Shown piece after piece: positions 5,538 through 9,619 of a DNA stretch of 9,619 nucleotides. Location of the stretch: NCBI GenBank assembly GCA_031263945.1, contig JAISEW010000085.1, positions 1 through 9,619 on the forward strand, given 5' to 3'. The DNA is from Gracilibacteraceae bacterium (lineage in GTDB: Bacteria > Bacillota > Desulfitobacteriia > Desulfitobacteriales > Syntrophobotulaceae). Both the position numbers and the translations under genes were made by a program. Position 1 is the first letter of the stretch. Every line of letters starts with the position of its first letter. The notes beneath the pieces were generated by a model, which did not search any database, was not told where the DNA came from, and worked only from the letters and a program-made list of their open reading frames with translations.

Positions 5538-6926
5538 GTGGTTTTTTCCGGTTTACCGTTTTTATTCTTTTTTTTGCCTGCGGCTCTCGCTTTATACTAT
5601 TTGGCGCCGCGCCGCGCTAAAAACGGGGTCCTTTGCCTCGTCAGCATCGTTTTCTACGCATGGGGCGAACCCGTTTATGTGACGCTCATGCTTTTTTCCA
5701 TCGCCGTCAATTTCGCCTACGGCCGCCACGCGGAACGGCGAGGACCCAGCCGGCCGGCGCTGGCGCTGATCGTCGTTCTCAATCTCGCGCTGCTCGGGTT
5801 TTTCAAATACGCCGGTCTGCTGGCCGTCACTCTGCGGGCGCTCGGCCTTCCCGTCCCCGTGCCGGATCTGCCTCTGCCGATCGGCATTTCCTTTTACACC
5901 TTTCAGGCGCTTTCGTATGTGATCGACGTTTACCGCGGCCGCTGCGAGGTCCAGCGCAGCCTGATCGACTTCGGCTGTTATCTGGCCATGTTTCCCCAGC
6001 TCATCGCCGGTCCGATCGTGCGCTATATTTCCGTCGCCGACCAATTGCGTGACCGCCGGGAAACCATTGAGGGATTTGCCGCCGGTATCGGCCTCTTTGC
6101 CATAGGTCTCGCCAAAAAAGCGCTGCTGGCCAATCAGTTCGGTCTCCTGTGGACCGTCTGCAGCGCCGCGCCACCCGCCGCCATGACTGCCCTCACCGCC
6201 TGGATCGGCGTCGCCGCTTTCGCCCTGCAGATCTATTTTGATTTCAGCGGTTATTCGGATATGGCCCTCGGCCTGGGCCGCATGTTCGGCTTCACCTTTC
6301 CGATCAATTTCCGCTACCCTTACGCGGCCCGCTCCGTCACGGAGTTTTGGCGGCGCTGGCATATCACCCTTTCCTCCTGGTTTCGCGAGTATGTCTACAT
6401 CCCGCTGGGCGGCAACCGAGTCTCCCCGCCGCGCCACATCCTGAACATCGCCGTCGTCTGGACGCTGACCGGGATCTGGCATGGCGCCGCCTGGAATTTC
6501 GCTCTCTGGGGGGCGTACTTCGGCTTGCTGCTTGTTTTGGAAAAATATGTATGGAAAAACCTGCTGGAAAAAGCCCCGGCCTGGTGCGGCCATCTATACT
6601 GCCTGACCGCCGTATGCGTCGGCTGGGTGTTTTTCTGTTTCACCTCCGCTCCGGAAGCGCTTGGTTATCTGGCGGTGATGTTCGGCGGCCCGGCGGGCGG
6701 AAGCCTTGACTTCGCCCTGTATCAGATCATCTCTTACGGGCCGCTCTTTATCATCGGGGCGCTGGGCTGCACGCGTCTGCCGGCCGCCCTGTGGGAAAAA
6801 CTGCGCCGGAAAGCCCCGGCCGCCGCCGCATGGGCCGGCGCCGCCCTCGCCGTCGGCGCGCTTTTCCTCTGTCTGGCTTATATCGTCAATTCCGGGTACA
6901 ATCCTTTCCTTTATTTCCGGTTTTAG
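5538..6926 (+). CDS. MBOAT-family O-acyltransferase (AlgI/PatA/DltB superfamily)
   Basis: A 462-residue polytopic membrane protein of the membrane-bound O-acyltransferase family, which passes acyl (often acetyl) groups across the membrane to an extracellular polymer. Start: GTG at 5538, seven bases after a perfect AAGGAGG (5524-5530). This gives the typical family N-terminus MVFSGLPFLFFFLP; an ATG further upstream (5484) overlaps the promoter and adds an unrelated leader. Visible signatures are FYAWGEP at 39-45, LPIGISFYTFQALSYVID at 113-130, FPQLIAGPIVR at 152-162, DFSGYSDMALGLGRMFG at 235-251, FWRRWHITLSSWFREYVYIPLGG at 270-292, and GIWHGAAWNF at 312-321 with the catalytic histidine H315. 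The C-terminus (FLYFRF) is also typical, so the protein looks complete. No AlgJ/AlgX/PatB-like extracellular partner and no polymer-synthesis gene is adjacent: the next gene is convergent. The polymer modified is unknown. Confidence 0.93.
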   Translation: MVFSGLPFLFFFLPAALALYYLAPRRAKNGVLCLVSIVFYAWGEPVYVTLMLFSIAVNFAYGRHAERRGPSRPALALIVVLNLALLGFFKYAGLLAVTLRALGLPVPVPDLPLPIGISFYTFQALSYVIDVYRGRCEVQRSLIDFGCYLAMFPQLIAGPIVRYISVADQLRDRRETIEGFAAGIGLFAIGLAKKALLANQFGLLWTVCSAAPPAAMTALTAWIGVAAFALQIYFDFSGYSDMALGLGRMFGFTFPINFRYPYAARSVTEFWRRWHITLSSWFREYVYIPLGGNRVSPPRHILNIAVVWTLTGIWHGAAWNFALWGAYFGLLLVLEKYVWKNLLEKAPAWCGHLYCLTAVCVGWVFFCFTSAPEALGYLAVMFGGPAGGSLDFALYQIISYGPLFIIGALGCTRLPAALWEKLRRKAPAAAAWAGAALAVGALFLCLAYIVNSGYNPFLYFRF

Positions 6927-6936
6927 CATAAACCGG
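6917..6936. terminator. Stem-loop between convergent genes
   Basis: CCGGTTT (6917-6923) pairs with AAACCGG (6930-6936) over the loop TAGCAT, which contains the acyltransferase stop codon. TCTTTAT follows on the plus strand, giving a weak T-rich tail. Only 13 bases separate the two convergent stop codons (6926 and 6940), so a shared small terminator makes sense. The stem is short and its efficiency uncertain. Confidence 0.5.
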
Positions 6937-6939
6937 TCT

Positions 6940-7707
6940 TTATATCGCCCGTACCGGCGCCATATACGGCCGGCCGCCGCTCCGCAAGAGCCGCGCTTCC
7001 ACGCCGTAGACCCGGAGGATCACATCTTCGGTCAGGATCCCCGTCCCGCCCTCCGCCACCAAAACCCCGTCTTTCAAAACGGCCATGCGGTCGGAGAACT
7101 GCAGGGCCAGATTCAGGTCGTGGGTGGTAAAAACCACGCACAGGCCTTTTTCATCCACCAATTCCCGCAGAAAACCCATGATGCGGAGCTGATACTGCAG
7201 ATCCAGATACGTCGTCGGTTCGTCCAGCAGGAGGATCTTGGGCTCCTGAGCGATCGCCCGGGCGATGACCGCCTTCTGCCGCTCGCCGCCCGAAAGCTCA
7301 TTGACGTCGCGCATCGCCATATCCGAGAGACCCAGCCGGGTGATGATCTCCGCGACCAGATCGACGTCCCGTCTGCGCGGCCGCCAGTTCAGATAAGGCC
7401 GGCGCCCTAAGAGCACCGTGTCGAAGACGGTCATGGGAAACGGGGGCGGCGAGGCCTGGGGGACGTAGGCGATGCTGCGGGCCAGTTCCAGGCGCGAAAG
7501 AGTTTGGACGGCGCGGCCCATGACCGTGACGGCGCCGGTTTTCGGCGGCAGCAGACGGTTCACGCATTTGAGCAAAGTCGTCTTGCCCGCGCCGTTCGGC
7601 CCCACCAGGCTGAGGATCATCCCCTCGTCCACCTCGAAAGATACGCCGCGAAAAACGTCATGGCGTTTATAGGAAAAACCGAGATTTTTTACCTGCAAAG
7701 TCACCAA
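6940..7707 (-). CDS. ABC transporter ATP-binding protein, FecE/BtuD/FhuC type
   Basis: A 255-residue cytoplasmic ATPase that powers uptake through the FecCD permease encoded just upstream. All key motifs are present: Walker A GPNGAGKT (36-43), Q-loop Q84 in YVPQ, signature LSGGE (138-142), Walker B LLLDEP (159-164), D-loop YLDL (167-170) and H-loop H196 in TTHD. Two starts are possible. TTG at 7707 is eight bases from a perfect AGGAGG; GTG at 7704 is 11 bases away but forms a GTGA overlap with the permease stop codon. Either way the gene overlaps its neighbour by 4-7 bases and is probably translationally coupled. Length is normal for the family. The substrate class (siderophore-iron, haem or cobalamin) cannot be told from this subunit. 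Confidence 0.94.
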   Translation of the reverse strand: MVTLQVKNLGFSYKRHDVFRGVSFEVDEGMILSLVGPNGAGKTTLLKCVNRLLPPKTGAVTVMGRAVQTLSRLELARSIAYVPQASPPPFPMTVFDTVLLGRRPYLNWRPRRRDVDLVAEIITRLGLSDMAMRDVNELSGGERQKAVIARAIAQEPKILLLDEPTTYLDLQYQLRIMGFLRELVDEKGLCVVFTTHDLNLALQFSDRMAVLKDGVLVAEGGTGILTEDVILRVYGVEARLLRSGGRPYMAPVRAI

Positions 7708-8801
7708 TGTTCCCGCCTCCTTTTCATGATCAGATAAATCAGGAGCGGCACGCCCACGAACGAAGTCATGATCCCGACCGGCAGCACGGCGGGAGCCAAA
7801 ACCAGGCAGGACAGCGTATCCGCTAAAATGAGCAAAATCGCCCCGGCCAGACAGGTCGCCGGGATGAGAAAACGGTGATCCCCTCCGACCAGCATCCGCC
7901 CCACATGCGGCGCGACCAGACCGATGAAGCCGATCGGCCCCAGCAGACTGACGATCACCGCCGTCGTCAGGGCCGAGAGCAGAAGGCCCGTCACCCGCAG
8001 GCGCTCGACGTGGACGCCGCCGCTTTGCGCGGATTCGTCGCCCAGAAGCAGCGCATTGAAATTCCAGGCGTTCCGGTAAGTGAGCACCGCGCAGACGGCG
8101 ACGCAGACCAAGATGATGTAAAATTTATGCCAGCTGGCCTTGGAGAGACTGCCGAACATCCAGTAGACCAGCTCGGCCAGTTCCTCCGGTTTGCCGATAT
8201 ATTGCAAAAAAGACGTCGCCGCCTCGAAAACGTACATCATCGCCACTCCGAACAGGACGACGGTTTCGGCGGAAACTTTTTTCAGCTTCGAGAGAAAATA
8301 TATCAGGAACGTGCAGACCACCGTAAAGATAAAGGAATTGCCGATGATCATCAGGTCGTAGCCGACGGCCGCCGGTAAAACCGCCAGCAGCACGTTCAGT
8401 TTGGTGATGATGCCCAGCCCGGCGCCAAAAGAGGCGGCGGCGGAGATGCCCAGCGTATAGGGCGAAGCGAGCGGATTGCGCAAAATCGTCTGCATCGTCA
8501 GCCCGGCGACCGCCAGCCCGGCGCCGCTCAGGAGCGCGCTCAAGACGCGCGGCACGCGCAAAGTCCAGATTATCTGGCGGCGGACGTCGGCGGCCGCCGG
8601 ATCCGCCGCCGGCCCCGCCAGGAGCGCCCGCCAGCTCTCCGCCACCGTGTAGGAAGCCCCGCCCACGGAAAGCCCGAACACGCATAGAGCCCCCATAACC
8701 AGCAGCATGAGCAGGAGAAAGAGCAGATTTTTCCGCAGGTGCGCGGTATAGGCGCCGCCGATCCCGGCGGTATCGCTTTTTTCCGAATCGGGCGGGATCA
8801 T
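7701..8801 (-). CDS. FecCD-family ABC transporter permease
   Basis: A 366-residue membrane subunit of an iron-complex/haem/cobalamin importer, expected to form a homodimeric channel with about ten membrane helices. Signatures in order: first helix about 24-44, RVPRVLSALLSGAGLAVAG at 82-100, QTILRNPLASPYTLGIS at 104-120, LLLGDESAQ at 251-259, the ATPase-coupling region GPIGFIGLVAPHVGR at 288-302, GDHR at 307-310 and PVGIMTSFVGVPLLIYLI at 341-358. Length is slightly above the typical 330-350 because of a hydrophilic N-terminal extension of about 20 residues. The ATG at 8801 overlaps the binding-protein stop as ATGA, with no strong ribosome site of its own, so translation probably depends on coupling. 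A single permease gene is present. Confidence 0.95.
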   Translation of the reverse strand: MIPPDSEKSDTAGIGGAYTAHLRKNLLFLLLMLLVMGALCVFGLSVGGASYTVAESWRALLAGPAADPAAADVRRQIIWTLRVPRVLSALLSGAGLAVAGLTMQTILRNPLASPYTLGISAAASFGAGLGIITKLNVLLAVLPAAVGYDLMIIGNSFIFTVVCTFLIYFLSKLKKVSAETVVLFGVAMMYVFEAATSFLQYIGKPEELAELVYWMFGSLSKASWHKFYIILVCVAVCAVLTYRNAWNFNALLLGDESAQSGGVHVERLRVTGLLLSALTTAVIVSLLGPIGFIGLVAPHVGRMLVGGDHRFLIPATCLAGAILLILADTLSCLVLAPAVLPVGIMTSFVGVPLLIYLIMKRRREHW

Positions 8802-9619
8802 TCCGTGTAGGTCCAGATCCCTTCCACTTTAGCGCCGCCGTACGCCAAATCATACCATTCCTGCTGGACCGCCGCCGGGTCGAGATCGGCGAACCGATCC
8901 GGGTACAGCTCTTTGGCCAGATAGCAGACACCGACGATATAACCGGGGCGGGAAAGGATATCGATGCCCGTCAGGAGGATCTTGTCCTCCCGGACGGCGG
9001 TCACGCCCTCAAGACCGGGGCGGGCCTTGAGGCTGGCGTAAAAAGCCTGGGCGTCCGCGGCGGAAGTCGCGTTGTAGCCAAGGGCAGTGGATTCGCAGAG
9101 GATAAAGTCGGGATTTTTTTCCGCGACCCACTCGGCGCTGACTTCCGTGTCGTCCGCCAGCGGGTTGTCCGCGAGATCGGCGGCGATATTGCGCCCGCCC
9201 GCCAGTTCCGCCTGCTGATAGAACTGCGATTCCGGGCTGCCGGTGTGGAAAGCGCCGGCGTGCATTTCAAAAAATACGGTCGGTCTTTCTTCCCAGGGCA
9301 CGTCCGCCAGGCGTTCGTCGATCAGGTTTTGGTATTTGTCATAAAAATCGATCACGTTTTGGGCCGCGGCCTCGCGCTGGAAAACTTGGCCCAGCAGGCG
9401 GAAATCGTCGCGCATCCGGCTCGGCGTCCGCAGATCCAGGGCGATGAACTGAACACCAAATTCATCCAGATGATCGCTCTCGGAAACATAGCCGTGATGG
9501 CTGGTCGCGGAAAGCACGAGTTGGGGCCGGGTCTCCGCGAGGGCCTCATAGTTGATCTCCGCGTAAGTGGCGACCATCGGCGCCTCGGCGATCTCGGCGT
9601 AAAGCGAGTTCTGGAGCGC
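8798..9619 (-). CDS. Periplasmic-binding-protein family substrate receptor of an iron-complex/cobalamin ABC importer (partial)
   Basis: The C-terminal 273 codons are in the window; the frame continues past the right edge, so the signal peptide and true start are not seen. The frame reads upstream of an internal ATG (9577) with PBP-like sequence (AEINYEAL, then TRPQLVLSATSHHGY), so that ATG is not the start. The fold matches the class III (BtuF/FhuD/FecB) receptors: an N-lobe segment, a long connecting helix at about 9300-9420 (FQREAAAQNVIDFYDKYQN), then the C-lobe with GAFHTGSPESQFYQQAELAGG, SAEWVAEKNPDFILC and SRPGYIVGVCYLAKELYPD. It would be lipid-anchored in a Gram-positive or periplasmic in a Gram-negative. 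The ATGA overlap with the permease supports co-expression. The ligand is unknown. Confidence 0.92.
   Translation of the reverse strand, partial: ALQNSLYAEIAEAPMVATYAEINYEALAETRPQLVLSATSHHGYVSESDHLDEFGVQFIALDLRTPSRMRDDFRLLGQVFQREAAAQNVIDFYDKYQNLIDERLADVPWEERPTVFFEMHAGAFHTGSPESQFYQQAELAGGRNIAADLADNPLADDTEVSAEWVAEKNPDFILCESTALGYNATSAADAQAFYASLKARPGLEGVTAVREDKILLTGIDILSRPGYIVGVCYLAKELYPDRFADLDPAAVQQEWYDLAYGGAKVEGIWTYTE

Noticed and set aside
5592..6593. Leftward reading frame of about 333 codons opposite the acyltransferase.
   Set aside because: It overlaps a gene with all MBOAT signatures and shows only repetitive Gly/Asp/Arg composition.
9575..9577. ATG at 9577 as the true start of the binding protein.
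   Set aside because: The frame stays open to the right edge with family-like sequence upstream and no signal peptide follows this ATG, so the gene is cut by the window.

Overview
The window carries seven protein genes of recognisable families, two of them cut by the window edges. It also has a compact regulatory interval (about 4965-5537) that looks like a type I toxin-antitoxin locus. Strong AAGGAGG-type ribosome binding sites, sigma-A-like promoters with extended -10 boxes, GTG/TTG starts and a short membrane peptide gene point to a Firmicutes-type organism. The fairly high G+C of the genes would fit a Negativicutes or similar lineage, but that placement is inference and has not been tested.

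Left part (1-4964, all minus strand, so read right to left). A PMCA-type P2B calcium-transporting P-type ATPase (2244-4964) has its own good promoter at 5032-5060. It is followed 46 bases later by a TerD-domain/von Willebrand A fusion (878-2197) resembling TerF of tellurite-resistance operons. After a 226-base AT-rich gap comes the N-terminal 217 codons of a clade-3-like haem catalase (1-651, running off the left edge). The catalase promoter region holds a long AT-rich inverted repeat just downstream of the putative -10. Together these read as a stress block: calcium export, Ter-type stress protein, peroxide removal.

Middle interval (4965-5537). From left to right it holds the leftward ATPase promoter, a perfect 24-bp palindrome, and a rightward extended -10 promoter. 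Next comes a 25-codon hydrophobic peptide whose Shine-Dalgarno sequence is buried in a GAAA-loop hairpin, then a symmetrical stem-loop and a rightward terminator. A near-consensus leftward promoter (TTGACA-17-TAAAAT) follows, which would make an RNA antisense to the 3' part of the peptide mRNA. The interval ends with an inverted repeat with 15-bp arms and a rightward promoter for the next gene. This is the most interesting part of the window.

Right part (5538-9619). A rightward MBOAT/AlgI-family O-acyltransferase (5538-6926) stands without its usual partner. It converges with a leftward ABC importer operon of the iron-siderophore/haem/cobalamin class: substrate-binding protein (8798-9619, cut by the right edge), FecCD permease (7701-8801) and FecE-type ATPase (6940-7707). 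The genes of this operon overlap by a few bases and are probably translationally coupled. A small stem-loop at 6917-6936 separates the convergent genes. No tRNA, rRNA, CRISPR, insertion sequence or phage gene was seen.
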